Assembly: GCF_000695625.1 (NCBI RefSeq)
Contig: NZ_JMQI01000082.1
Location: 51,676 to 115,675, forward strand
Length of the DNA stretch: 64,000 nucleotides
Reading direction: 5' to 3'
From: Amycolatopsis rifamycinica
GTDB lineage: Bacteria; Actinomycetota; Actinomycetes; Mycobacteriales; Pseudonocardiaceae
Below the pieces are notes generated by a model. It worked only from the letters and a program-made list of their open reading frames with translations, made no database searches and was not told the DNA's origin. A program made the translations under genes and the position numbers. The first letter of the stretch is position 1. Every line of letters begins with the position of its first letter. Positions 7,718-15,858 of this stretch are shown here, one piece after another.

Positions 7718-8851
7718 ATGGTGGAGGTCCACGACGGCCCGCCCATGGACGGGTTTTCGGTGCCCCTGCGCCTGCACAACCTGTTGCTGGCCCTGGCGGG
7801 CCGGATCGACGACAGCGCACTCACCGAGGCGCGTGAGCTGATCGCCCGGGCCCACATCGACGAGGCGGTCGAGCTGACCACCGGCACGCTCATCGCGGGC
7901 CGGATCCCGGTCAGCTCCGCCGAGCAGCGCGAGCTGGCGCTGGTCCTCGAGATGAGCCGGTCGGACGCGACGCTGGCGAACGATCTGCTGGTCGACGAGA
8001 CCGAGCCGGTCAACACGCACCGGTTCACCGGCGAGAACGCGCCGGAGTTCGGCATCGCCGAGGCGCTCGACCGGACCCTGCAGGTGCTGCCGGACGTCCG
8101 CTCGGTGCACGCGGTGTGGCGCAACACCCCGGCCGGCAGCGTGCCGGGTGCGCTGCCGCAGCGCGTGGTGCTCGTCGAGCTGGGGCCGGACGGCAACCCG
8201 CCGGCCGTCGCCTTCCGCGTCGACACGGCGTTGCGCCGGGCCGGGATCCACTCGGTCGTCGAGGTCAGCGGCCCCGGCGTCGCGCACTCCGAGTACCACC
8301 AGGCCGCTTCGGCGGCCGCGTCGCCGGCCTGGGTGACCGGGAGCACGACGTCGAGCTCGTCGTCGTACCGGTCGGAGCCCGTCAAGCCGCCGGCGCCGGT
8401 GACCTCGGAGCCGGTCGCGGAGTCGGGCAGCCGGCACAGCATGCGGTCGAGCAGCACCACCACGACGGCGTCGGCCGAGCCGGTCGCCCCGGTGGTGCCG
8501 ATCGTGTCCTCGCCGCCGCCCGCCGCCGAGCCGCCCCGCAAGGCGCGGTCGGAGACGCGGGCGGAGCGCACCGCCGACCTGACCCCGGCCGAGGTGGCGC
8601 AGCTGCGGCAGGCGCTGGCCGAGGACCCGGAGAAGGGCCGCGAGATCGCCGCGGGCAAGCCGTCGATGCACGAGGTCGTCGAGCTGCCGGCGCTGGACCT
8701 GGACGACCCGAGCCTGAGCGAGCGCGACCGGGCGCTGCTGCGTGAGCTGCACGCCGAGCTGGCCGAGCGGGAGCGGGCCGAGGCGGCGAAGATGCGTCTC
8801 AACGGCGCTTCACGCTCCGGCGGCGACCAGCGCGGCTGGACCGCCCCCTGA
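7718..8851 (+). CDS. Unknown protein with disordered C-terminal half
   Basis: 377 aa. The N-terminal 210 residues resemble the upstream gene product: LLLALAGRIDDSALTEARELI opens it in one paralogue's style, and VRSVHAVWRNTP, RVVLVEL and SEYHQAASAA align with matching parts of the other. A Ser/Pro/Thr-rich low-complexity linker (about 215-290) follows, then a charged helical tail (ERDRALLRELHAELAERERAEAAKMR). It may be a scaffold or binding protein, but no function can be given. A good Shine-Dalgarno (GGGAGGGA) precedes the ATG. A long perfect palindrome follows the stop. Confidence 0.75.
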   Translation: MVEVHDGPPMDGFSVPLRLHNLLLALAGRIDDSALTEARELIARAHIDEAVELTTGTLIAGRIPVSSAEQRELALVLEMSRSDATLANDLLVDETEPVNTHRFTGENAPEFGIAEALDRTLQVLPDVRSVHAVWRNTPAGSVPGALPQRVVLVELGPDGNPPAVAFRVDTALRRAGIHSVVEVSGPGVAHSEYHQAASAAASPAWVTGSTTSSSSSYRSEPVKPPAPVTSEPVAESGSRHSMRSSSTTTTASAEPVAPVVPIVSSPPPAAEPPRKARSETRAERTADLTPAEVAQLRQALAEDPEKGREIAAGKPSMHEVVELPALDLDDPSLSERDRALLRELHAELAERERAEAAKMRLNGASRSGGDQRGWTAP

Positions 8852-8862
8852 GGTTTGCGGCA

Positions 8863-8896
8863 CAAAGCGGCACTTTCACGTGAAAGTGCCGCTTTG
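8863..8896. repeat. 34-bp perfect palindrome, CACGTG-centred, copy 3
   Basis: The 17 bases 8863-8879 are exactly complementary to 8880-8896, with no loop. The central 18 bases equal the palindrome at 3868. It follows the stop of the unknown gene by 11 bases and precedes the Nudix gene, so it may act as a terminator-like hairpin in RNA or as a protein site on DNA. Confidence 0.85.
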
Positions 8897-8958
8897 GCCG
8901 TGTCCGGCGTGCCACAAGTGCGCGACGGGACGTCAGGTGGCGGAGGTATGTTGCCCGG

Positions 8959-9777
8959 GTGGAGCAGCCAAAGGAGTTCGTCTTCGACATCCCGGTCGGC
9001 GCGGGGGTGGCCACCCGCGCGAACGCCGACGGCCCGCCGGCGACGCCGAAGGACGCGGCCACCGTCATCCTGGTCCGTGACGGCGCCGACGGCGTGGAGG
9101 TCTTCCTCCAGCACCGGGTCAAGGGCATGCCGTTCGCGGGCGGGATGACCGTGTTCCCCGGCGGCGGGGTCGACCGGCGCGACGCCGACACGTCGGTGGC
9201 CTGGGCCGGGCCCGACCCGTCGTGGTGGGCCGCGCGGTTCGGCTGCGACGAGGCGCTCGCGCGGGCGCTGACCTGCGCGGCCGTGCGCGAGACGTTCGAG
9301 GAGTCCGGCGTGCTGCTCGCGGGCGGCGCGGACGCGGTGCTCACCGACGTCACGCCGTACGCGGCGGCCCGCCAAGCCCTGGAGACGCGGGAGGTGTCGC
9401 TGGCCGGGTTCCTCGCCGACGCGGGCCTGACGCTGCGGGCCGACCTGCTGCGCCCGTGGGCCCACTGGATCACCCCCGAACAGGAGCCGCGCCGGTACGA
9501 CACCCGGTTCTACGTCGCGAAGCTGCCGGAAGGCCAGGAAGCCGACGGGGCGACGTCCGAGGCGTCGAGCTCCGGCTGGCAGCGTCCCGCCGACGCCATC
9601 GCCGACGCGCGCGAAGGCCGCCGGATGCTGATGCCGCCGACGTGGCTGACGCTGAGCGAGCTGGCGGAGTTCGCCACCGCCGACGACGTGCTGGCCGCGC
9701 CGCGCGAGATCGTCCGGATCGCGCCGACGCTGGTGCGCGAGAACGACCAGGTCCGAGTCGTCCTGGAGCCGCGATGA
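8959..9777 (+). CDS. Nudix hydrolase (NUDT19/RP2-like)
   Basis: 272-aa Nudix protein. Strand ATVILVRDG is followed by the Nudix glycine loop VFPGGGVD. After an insertion of about 35 residues comes the metal-binding helix AVRETFEESGVLL, which matches REUxEExGU. A split Nudix box of this type is typical of the NUDT19-like group, some members of which hydrolyse acyl-CoA or other nucleoside diphosphate derivatives. The substrate here is unknown. GTG at 8959 is the likely start, and the stop overlaps the MBL gene by four bases (ATGA), so the two are co-translated. Confidence 0.85.
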   Translation: MEQPKEFVFDIPVGAGVATRANADGPPATPKDAATVILVRDGADGVEVFLQHRVKGMPFAGGMTVFPGGGVDRRDADTSVAWAGPDPSWWAARFGCDEALARALTCAAVRETFEESGVLLAGGADAVLTDVTPYAAARQALETREVSLAGFLADAGLTLRADLLRPWAHWITPEQEPRRYDTRFYVAKLPEGQEADGATSEASSSGWQRPADAIADAREGRRMLMPPTWLTLSELAEFATADDVLAAPREIVRIAPTLVRENDQVRVVLEPR

Positions 9778-10544
9778 GCGCCCCGGCCTACGGCGTGCTG
9801 CGCCAGGTGTCCGAGACGGCGTCGGTGCTGCTGGAGAACAACCCGTCGTCGATGACGCTCGAGGGCACCAACAGCTGGGTGCTGCGGGCGACGCCGTCGA
9901 GCCCGGCCGTGGTCGTCGACCCGGGCTACCGCGACCTCGAGCACCTCGAGCGGCTGGCTTCTGTCGCTCCGGTCGAGCTGGTCCTCCTCACGCACCACCA
10001 CCCGGACCACGCGGAGGGCGCGCCGTGGTTCGCCGAGCGCGTCGGCGCGCCGGTGCGGGCGTTCGACCCGTCGCTGTGCGTCGACGCCGGGTCCTTCACC
10101 GACGGTGAGGTGATCTCGGCGGGCGGCCTCTCCCTCCGGGTGCTCCACACGCCGGGGCACACCGACGACTCGGTGTCCCTGGTGCTCGACGGTCAGGTGC
10201 TGACCGGCGACACGATCCTCGGGCGCGGCACCACGGTGCTGCACGACCTAGGTGACTACCTGCGTTCGCTGCGGAAGCTGATCGAGCTGCCGGAGGGGAC
10301 GGTGGGGCTGCCCGGGCACGGCCCGGAGCTCCTCGATCTGCCCGCGACCGCCCGTGCGTACCTTGCCCACCGGGAACAGCGGCTCGACCAGGTGCGTTCG
10401 GCCTTGAAGACGCTCGGGGCGGACGCCACGCCGCGCCAGGTCGTCGAGGTCGTGTACGCCGACGTCGACCGGGCGCTGTGGGCGCCCGCCGAGTGGAGCG
10501 TGCAGGCGCAGCTGGACTACTTGCGGTCGGAGGACAACGGATGA
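9774..10544 (+). CDS. Metallo-beta-lactamase-fold hydrolase (Rv3677c-like)
   Basis: 256-aa cytoplasmic metallohydrolase. The HxHxDH metal motif is HHHPDH (residues 74-79). Further ligands are in HTPGHTDDS, LTGDTILG and the C-terminal LPGHGPE. The fold and size match the LACTB2-like branch, which includes RNases and thioester hydrolases; beta-lactamase activity is not implied. It is coupled by ATGA overlaps to the Nudix gene before it and the mycoredoxin gene after it, so the three products probably share a pathway. Confidence 0.88.
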   Translation: MSAPAYGVLRQVSETASVLLENNPSSMTLEGTNSWVLRATPSSPAVVVDPGYRDLEHLERLASVAPVELVLLTHHHPDHAEGAPWFAERVGAPVRAFDPSLCVDAGSFTDGEVISAGGLSLRVLHTPGHTDDSVSLVLDGQVLTGDTILGRGTTVLHDLGDYLRSLRKLIELPEGTVGLPGHGPELLDLPATARAYLAHREQRLDQVRSALKTLGADATPRQVVEVVYADVDRALWAPAEWSVQAQLDYLRSEDNG

Positions 10545-10795
10545 GCAACGTCGAGGTCGAGTTCTACTGGCGGCCGGGGTGCGGGTTCTGCGCCGCCCTG
10601 GAGCGCCCGCTGTCGAAGAGCGGGTTCAACGTCCGCGCGATCAACATCTGGGAGGACCCGGCGGCGGCCGCGCGGGTGCGCGAGGTCGCGAACGGCAACG
10701 AGACGGTGCCGACGGTGATCGTCGGCTCGACGGCCATGGTCAACCCCTCGTTCGCCGAGGTCGAGGCGGCGGTCAAGGCAGCTTCGGCGGGCTGA
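10541..10795 (+). CDS. Mycoredoxin/glutaredoxin-like protein
   Basis: 84-aa thioredoxin-fold protein with active-site CGFC (Cys14, Cys17), the TVP cis-proline loop at 55-57 and a C-terminal GSTAMVNPS segment. These are the features of actinobacterial mycoredoxin-1, which reduces mycothiol mixed disulfides. The ATG overlaps the previous stop (ATGA). A glutaredoxin role would be the same class of reaction with glutathione, which actinomycetes generally lack, so mycothiol is the likelier partner. Confidence 0.82.
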   Translation: MSNVEVEFYWRPGCGFCAALERPLSKSGFNVRAINIWEDPAAAARVREVANGNETVPTVIVGSTAMVNPSFAEVEAAVKAASAG

Positions 10796-10860
10796 TGGTG
10801 CCTCGGCGATCCGGACGCTGAAGCTGTAGCACCCGGGGGCACGCGGACGACTCACAGCGC

Positions 10861-11823
10861 ATGGACGACGTGATCGGCTTCGTGCTCAACGGGGAGCAGC
10901 ACTCGTTGAGCCGCGCCCAAGTGCTGGCCGCGGCCGCTCGCGGCGGCCCGGAGCCGATCCGCACGCACTGGGTATCCGTCGGGGACCAGCGGTGGCCGCC
11001 GCGGCAGCTTTTCGAGCGCGCGGCAGGGGTGTCGCGGCACGAGTTCATCTCGCACTACGCGATCCGCCAGCTCCGCCGGCTCGGCTTCCCGACCAGCCCG
11101 CTCCCGCAGGAGGCCGAAATGCCGGGTGAGGTGGAGGAGGCCGCCGAGCCGGTGGTGCCCATGAGCGACCTCGGGTCCGCGGTCAAGTCCTTCATCGACC
11201 TGCACGAGTTCCTCGGCCAGGAAGGTCTGTCCAGCCGCGTGGTGCGGCTGGAAGCTCGCCTGGAAGGAGCTGGTCGCGAGACCGTCGACGACCGGGTGGC
11301 GCCCGAGGGCTTGACCGCTGACCTGCTCAAGGGCGCGCTGCTCGTGCGACAGCACGCCGGCCGCGTCAACGACCTCATCCACGCGACGATGATCGTCCGC
11401 GCGCTGCCGAAGATCCTCGAGCCGGGCGAGCGGATCGTCCGGCGCCCCTCGCTGGCCGCCGGGAACGACCCGAGCCGCAAGTTCGATCTCGAAACCGATC
11501 GCCGCGTGGCCGAGTTCAAAGCCGGCGAATGGAAGGGCCGCGACGCGATGCGCAAACGCACCCTCGTGGCCGACCTGGTCGGGCTGGTCCTCGAGCGCGG
11601 TGACCGCCGCGCCGAGCTGTACGTGCTCGGCCGGCTGCCCATCGATTTCCTGCGCAACAGCAACTCGACCATGGAATGGGCGCTTGGCCGCTCGTCACCC
11701 AACCTTCGCCGCGCCTACGAACAGCGCTTCGGGAGCGCCGCGCTGACCGTCAGCCAGTTCACCGCCGGCCCGGCCGCGGACGTGGCCCTCGTCGACCTGG
11801 CGAAACTGCTCGGCATCGCCTGA
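10861..11823 (+). CDS. Orphan protein with predicted PD-(D/E)XK nuclease-like core
   Basis: 320 aa, two parts. Residues 35-79 (WVSVGDQRWPPRQLF...FISHYAIRQLRRLGF) resemble a small N-terminal domain seen in some actinobacterial McrA-type and other restriction-like endonucleases. The C-terminal part contains KFDLETDRRVAEFKAG, in which D209, E218 and K220 fit the D...ExK catalytic triad spacing of PD-(D/E)XK nucleases, followed by a helix and strand (AELYVLG) as in that fold. It stands alone between genes conserved in mycobacteria, with no methylase beside it. The nuclease call is inference from motif shape. Start at ATG 10861 without a clear Shine-Dalgarno. Confidence 0.6.
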   Translation: MDDVIGFVLNGEQHSLSRAQVLAAAARGGPEPIRTHWVSVGDQRWPPRQLFERAAGVSRHEFISHYAIRQLRRLGFPTSPLPQEAEMPGEVEEAAEPVVPMSDLGSAVKSFIDLHEFLGQEGLSSRVVRLEARLEGAGRETVDDRVAPEGLTADLLKGALLVRQHAGRVNDLIHATMIVRALPKILEPGERIVRRPSLAAGNDPSRKFDLETDRRVAEFKAGEWKGRDAMRKRTLVADLVGLVLERGDRRAELYVLGRLPIDFLRNSNSTMEWALGRSSPNLRRAYEQRFGSAALTVSQFTAGPAADVALVDLAKLLGIA

Positions 11824-11824
11824 G

Positions 11825-12886
11825 CTACCTCGGCAGCATCGGCATCAGGTAGTAAGTCAGCTCCACCTCCCCGGGCTCCGCCGCCCGCAGGACACACGCC
11901 CGCATCCCCGGCTGGATCGACAGCACCACCCGCTCGCCCGCGAACGCCGCCAACGCGTCCAGCAGATACCGGGCCTGGAACGACGGTGACGTCCGCCCGC
12001 CCCCGACGTCCGCCTTCAGGACTTCCTCCGCCTCGCCCGTGTCCTGGCGGGCGCTCGCCAGCCGGACCTGGGCGTCGCCCACCTCCAGCGTCAGCACGCG
12101 GCGATCCTCCGCGTACACCCCCACCCGGCGGACCGCCGCCGCCAAGGCGTCGGCCGACACTGTCACCGTGGTGTCCACCGCTCCGGAGGGGATCGAGTCT
12201 TCCGACAGGAAACCCGCGTCGAGCACCGCCGTGGCCACCAGGCCTCCCTGCCAGCTCACCCCGAACCGGCCCGGGCCGACGTGCAGGCCCACCCGGCCGC
12301 GGGCCTGGCGGGCCGCCTCGGACAGCAGGGCCGCCGGGACCAGGACGTCCAGCGCACCCGGGGACGACAGCGGCAGGCGGGCCACCGCCATCCGGTAGCG
12401 GTCCGACGCCGTCAACGTCAGCCGGCTGCCGGAAGACTGCGCGCGGACGCCGGTGAACAACGGCAGCGGGTCGTCCTTGGCCGCCGTGCCCGCGACGACG
12501 CGCAACGCCGACGCGAACGCTGCTCCGTCCACTTCGGACACCTGGGCCGGCGGGTCCGAAGCCACGCCGGACTCGGGCAGCAGCGGCAGCGCGAACCGGG
12601 CGTTGTCCAGCCGCAGCGCCAAGCGGGTGCCCTCGACGACCAGGCGCACCAGCTCCGTGTCGAGCACCTTCAGCGTCTCGGCCAGCGGGGCCGCGGGGAT
12701 GACGACCGAGCCGTCGGTGTGCGTGGTCGCCGGGCAGCCGAAGCTGACGGCGAGGTCCGGCGCGACGCCGGCGACCGTCAGCCCGGCCGCGCCGGCCCGC
12801 AGGCGGAGGCCGGTGCGGGCCGGCAGCAGGCGTGACGCGGCCGAGACGGCCGCCGACAGGCGGTGGGCAGGCGCGGTGACGTCCAT
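11825..12886 (-). CDS. Second DNA polymerase III beta-clamp (DnaN paralogue)
   Basis: 353-aa protein with the three-domain layout of the bacterial sliding clamp. Diagnostic stretches are TLTASDRYRMAVARLPL (domain 2), FQARYLLDALAAFAGERVVL (domain 3) and the C-terminal LTYYLMPMLPR, which resembles the MPxR/MPxRL clamp tail. The replicative dnaN normally sits beside dnaA at oriC, and none of those neighbours are here, so this is an additional, diverged clamp. Its promoter is of the damage-inducible PafBC type with the -10 element six bases from the ATG, implying a leaderless mRNA. It could load on DNA for translesion synthesis or compete with the main clamp. The opposite-strand nuclease-like gene ends one base away. 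Confidence 0.82.
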   Translation of the reverse strand: MDVTAPAHRLSAAVSAASRLLPARTGLRLRAGAAGLTVAGVAPDLAVSFGCPATTHTDGSVVIPAAPLAETLKVLDTELVRLVVEGTRLALRLDNARFALPLLPESGVASDPPAQVSEVDGAAFASALRVVAGTAAKDDPLPLFTGVRAQSSGSRLTLTASDRYRMAVARLPLSSPGALDVLVPAALLSEAARQARGRVGLHVGPGRFGVSWQGGLVATAVLDAGFLSEDSIPSGAVDTTVTVSADALAAAVRRVGVYAEDRRVLTLEVGDAQVRLASARQDTGEAEEVLKADVGGGRTSPSFQARYLLDALAAFAGERVVLSIQPGMRACVLRAAEPGEVELTYYLMPMLPR

Positions 12887-12892
12887 GCCCGC

Positions 12893-12915
12893 AAGCTAGC
12901 GGCAGGCACCGACAA
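12893..12915 (-). promoter_or_regulatory. PafBC-type (RecA-independent DNA-damage) promoter of the dnaN paralogue
   Basis: Minus strand: TTGTCGGTG (12915-12907), eight bases, TAGCTT (12898-12893), six bases, ATG (12886). This is an exact match to the published actinobacterial pattern TTGTCRGTG-N8-TANNNT bound by PafBC. The spacing puts the transcription start at or next to the ATG. Confidence 0.85.
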
Positions 12916-12926
12916 AAACCGCCGAC

Positions 12927-14180
12927 CTACGCGTTGACCAGCTCCGGAACCGGCGCGGGCCGGGTGGCGCGGACCGTGCCGCGCAGCAGCCAGACGACCG
13001 CGGCGAGCACCAGCCCGGCCACGCTCGCCGCGAGGAACGCCGGGCCCGGGCCGGCGTGCTCGACGACGTACCCGCTGATCGACTGGCCGGCCGCCAGCCC
13101 CAGCGTCACCGCCGTGAGGACCCAGCCGAACGCTTCCGCCGCCGTGCCGGGCGGCGCCACCACCTCGATCGTCGTCGAGTGGGCCGTCGACTGCGGGGTG
13201 ATCAACGCGCCCGCCAGCAGCATCATCAGCGCCAGTCCCCACAGCGAGGACGGCCACGCGAGCAGCGCGACCAGCGCACCGAACCCGCCCAGCAGCACCG
13301 GCAGCCGCAGGCCCAGCTGCCGCGGCCACGGGCGCAGGCTGTAGGCGACGCCGAACGCGACCGAGCTCAGCGACCACGCCGACAGCAGCAGGCCACCCAC
13401 GGACGCGTGGCCCGCGTCGGTGGCCGCCGCCGGCACGGCGACCTCGACGAACCCGATCACCACGCCGAAGCCCAGTGCGGCGACGGCCAGCGTCCGCATG
13501 CCCGGGCTGGCCAGCGCGCCCAGCAGCGACCCGGACGACCCGGTGGACGGCCCCCACTGCCGCACGGCGGGGCTCAGCGCGAACAGCACCGCGCCGGTGA
13601 ACTGCAGCGCGACCCCCAGCACCAGGCCGGTGCCCGCCCACGGCGCCATGACCAGCAGCCCGGCCACGCCGGGACCGAGGATGAAGAACACCTCCATGCT
13701 GATCGCCTCGTACGAGAAGGCGGCGTTGCGCGGGCCACCCGGCGGGAGCAGCCGGCCCCACAGCGCCCGCGACGCCGACCCGACCATCGGCTCGGTCAGC
13801 CCGGTGAGGGCGCCCAGCGCCACGAGCACGGCCGTCGCGGCGTGCGACTCGATGGCCGTGACCAGCGCGCTCATCGACAGCGCCAGCAGCAGCGCGACAG
13901 TGAGCAGCGGCCGCGTCGGCCCGAACCGGTCGATCAGCCTGCCCTGCACCACCGCGCCCACCGACACCCCGACGAGCGAACCGGCCGAGACCAGCCCGGC
14001 GACGGCGAAGGACCCCGTCTCGCGCTGGACGTAGAGCAGGGCCGAGATGCCGATCATCGCGATCGGCAGGCGGGCGAGCACGGCCGCCACGGCGGGCCAC
14101 CGCGCCGCCCGGGTCGTCAGCGCGGTGCGGTAGTCGGCGAGGGAAGTGCGGCTTTCGTGGTTCGAGACAGACTGGGACAC
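12927..14180 (-). CDS. MFS transporter (drug-efflux-like)
   Basis: About 417 aa with 12 predicted membrane helices and the MFS motif A region between helices 2 and 3 (GRLIDRFGPTR). The substrate is unknown; similar proteins export drugs or sugars. The GTG at 14180 is chosen because CATACT seven bases upstream is a reasonable -10, making it a leaderless gene, and because upstream residues lack membrane-protein character. An inverted repeat overlaps the promoter. It is on the same strand as the dnaN paralogue but separated from it by that gene's own promoter. Confidence 0.82.
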   Translation of the reverse strand: MSQSVSNHESRTSLADYRTALTTRAARWPAVAAVLARLPIAMIGISALLYVQRETGSFAVAGLVSAGSLVGVSVGAVVQGRLIDRFGPTRPLLTVALLLALSMSALVTAIESHAATAVLVALGALTGLTEPMVGSASRALWGRLLPPGGPRNAAFSYEAISMEVFFILGPGVAGLLVMAPWAGTGLVLGVALQFTGAVLFALSPAVRQWGPSTGSSGSLLGALASPGMRTLAVAALGFGVVIGFVEVAVPAAATDAGHASVGGLLLSAWSLSSVAFGVAYSLRPWPRQLGLRLPVLLGGFGALVALLAWPSSLWGLALMMLLAGALITPQSTAHSTTIEVVAPPGTAAEAFGWVLTAVTLGLAAGQSISGYVVEHAGPGPAFLAASVAGLVLAAVVWLLRGTVRATRPAPVPELVNA

Positions 14181-14201
14181 GCGTGCCAGTATGCCGCAGA
14201 G

Positions 14202-14217
14202 TGGTACGTCGGTACCA
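14202..14217. promoter_or_regulatory. Possible operator of the MFS gene
   Basis: TGGTAC and GTACCA are separated by four bases, 22 bases upstream of the GTG start, where the -35 region should be. The form suits a dimeric repressor (TetR or PadR type), but no regulator gene is adjacent. Confidence 0.35.
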
Positions 14218-14490
14218 GTTATTTGCCGGTCAGGTTCGTCACCGGCGGACCGGCGGTGGATCTCGGGATCGGCGCGAGAGGTCTCGATCGGGTAACACTC
14301 AGGATATTCTCCGTGAACTCCTGCAACGAAACGGCCCAGACGGCGTCCTTGAGAGTGAATGGCCTTGAATTCGTGGGTATGGGCCGTGATGGTTGAACAA
14401 CAGCACAGAAAAACCCAGCTCCCTCCGGCACACGGGTCGGGGCCTGGCCCGGAGGGCGGGGAGCGCGGATCGTCGGGGGATGGTCCGCGC

Positions 14491-14544
14491 AACAACGAAG
14501 AGCCGGTGCGCCACGTCGGGGGTGGCGCCCGGCTCTTTGTTGTT
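14491..14544. terminator. Long hairpin with T-rich flank, owner unknown
   Basis: Arms 14491-14514 and 14522-14544 pair over about 23 bp with one G-T pair and one bulge. The plus-strand arm ends in TTTGTTGTTT. It looks like an intrinsic terminator usable on either strand, but no plus-strand gene lies just upstream. Confidence 0.6.
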
Positions 14545-14574
14545 TCCGGGGTCGGACTGGGGCCGGATGTTCCG

Positions 14575-14608
14575 AAGGCCACCACCAGGCATCCGGTGGT
14601 GGCCTTCA
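14575..14608 (-). terminator. Terminator hairpin of crp
   Basis: GAAGGCCACCACC pairs perfectly with GGTGGTGGCCTTC around an 8-base loop, 27 bases past the crp stop on the minus strand. Confidence 0.75.
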
Positions 14609-14634
14609 GAGGCTTGCTGTCGGGGGAAACCGGG

Positions 14635-15309
14635 TCAGCGGGCGCGGCGGGCCAGGCGCTCCGGGTCCAGGATCAGCACGCTCTTGCCTTCGAGCCGCAG
14701 CCAGCCGCGGTGGGCGAAGTCGGCGAGTGCCTTGTTGACCGTCTCGCGCGAGGCGCCTACGTACTGGGCGATCTCTTCCTGCGTCAGGTCGTGCGTGACC
14801 CGCAGCAGGCCCGCCTCCTGGCTGCCGAACCGCTGCGCGAGCTGCAGCAGCGCCCGCGCCACGCGGCCCGGGACGTCGGTGAAGATCAGCTCCGCGACCA
14901 TGTTGTTCGTCCGGCGCAGACGGCGCGCGACCACGCGCAGCAGCTGTTCCGCTATCTCCGGACGGGTCGAGATCCACTGGCGCAGGGCCGGGCGGTCCAT
15001 GGTGACCGCGCGGACCTCGGTGACCGTGGTCGCGCTCGACGTCCGCGGACCGGGGTCGAAGATCGAAAGCTCGCCGAACATGTCGGACGGGCCGAAGATG
15101 CCCAGCAGGTTCTCGCGGCCGTCCGGGGACTTGCGGCCGATCTTCACCTTGCCGGACTGGATGATGTACAGCTTGTCGCCGGGTTCACCCTCGTTGAAGA
15201 TGACATGGCCGCGGGGGAACTCCACGGATTCCAAGGTCTGGGCCAGCGCCTCCGCCGCTGCCGGCTCCACACCCTGGAAAATGCCCGCACGGGCCAGGGT
15301 TTCGTCCAC
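14635..15309 (-). CDS. crp: Crp/Fnr-family cAMP-responsive regulator (Crp/GlxR)
   Basis: 224-aa global regulator. It has an N-terminal cyclic-nucleotide-binding beta-roll (residues about 20-115, with FGELSIFD and PRTSSATT forming the phosphate-binding cassette), a dimerisation helix (about 118-145) and a winged HTH with TQEEIAQYVGASRETVNKAL as recognition helix. The gene lies next to nth, as Rv3676 does in M. tuberculosis, and the sequence is of the GlxR/Crp type. The GTG start is supported by GAGGAGG seven bases upstream. It probably acts on carbon metabolism and cell-wall genes in response to cAMP. Confidence 0.93.
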   Translation of the reverse strand: MDETLARAGIFQGVEPAAAEALAQTLESVEFPRGHVIFNEGEPGDKLYIIQSGKVKIGRKSPDGRENLLGIFGPSDMFGELSIFDPGPRTSSATTVTEVRAVTMDRPALRQWISTRPEIAEQLLRVVARRLRRTNNMVAELIFTDVPGRVARALLQLAQRFGSQEAGLLRVTHDLTQEEIAQYVGASRETVNKALADFAHRGWLRLEGKSVLILDPERLARRAR

Positions 15310-15458
15310 CTCGGGTGCCTCCTCGTCGAGAAACGATCACGCTCCCCCGTGACTGGAGGAGCGTGACGCCGATCACTTGCGCGTCAGTCTAGGGCGTACT
15401 CCCGAGATCGCCCGCCGGACTCGCACGTGGCGGAAACGATCTCGTTCGAACGTGGAGC

Positions 15459-15710
15459 CTAACTCCGCACGCGACGCGCGCGTAGCCTGGCTGCCCGTCC
15501 GCCCAGCCTACGCAGCCGGAACAGCTCCAGCGCACGGCCGATGCCGTGCCCGTAGAGCGCCCTGACCTCGTTGGGCTGCGCCTGCTCGAGGAACTCTTCG
15601 ACCTCGTTCTCCTGCACCGCGACGTGCTTCAGCCTGCTCTCGACGCGCTCCATGCCGAGCGCGAAGAACATGATCACCAGGGGGACCAGGATGACGAACC
15701 AGACAGTCAT
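15459..15710 (-). CDS. Small single-pass membrane protein (Rv3675 position)
   Basis: About 83 aa. One N-terminal membrane segment (VWFVILVPLVIMFFALGM) is followed by an acidic helix (ENEVEEFLEQAQ) and a very basic Arg-rich tail. The product is unknown. A small membrane protein occupies the same place between crp and nth in mycobacteria. The ATG at 15710 follows CGGGGTC. The basic tail suggests contact with acidic lipid or nucleic acid on the cytoplasmic side. Confidence 0.65.
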   Translation of the reverse strand: MTVWFVILVPLVIMFFALGMERVESRLKHVAVQENEVEEFLEQAQPNEVRALYGHGIGRALELFRLRRLGGRAARLRARRVRS

Positions 15711-15858
15711 GACCGGACCCCGAAACACTCGATGGAAAGCATCTACTCCAGATCCTCGCTCATGGCGGCCGGAAAACGCGCCGAGGTGGTGCTCTGGCGT
15801 GTCGGTCGTCCACCGGTGCAGTCACCGGCCCGTCCGACGGCGCCCGTAGGCTATCGGG

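Larger units (their letters stand above)
14218..14634. other. Gene-free stretch between MFS and crp genes
   Basis: No reading frame here has convincing codon usage. The stretch is less GC-rich than its surroundings near 14300-14400. It contains two strong hairpins (14491-14544 and 14575-14608). The second is placed to terminate crp. The first has no obvious protein gene to terminate, so a small RNA is possible. Confidence 0.5.

Noticed and set aside
15420..15460. LexA box at CGTTCGAACG
   Set aside because: The two halves are adjacent without the four-base spacer required of the actinobacterial SOS box.
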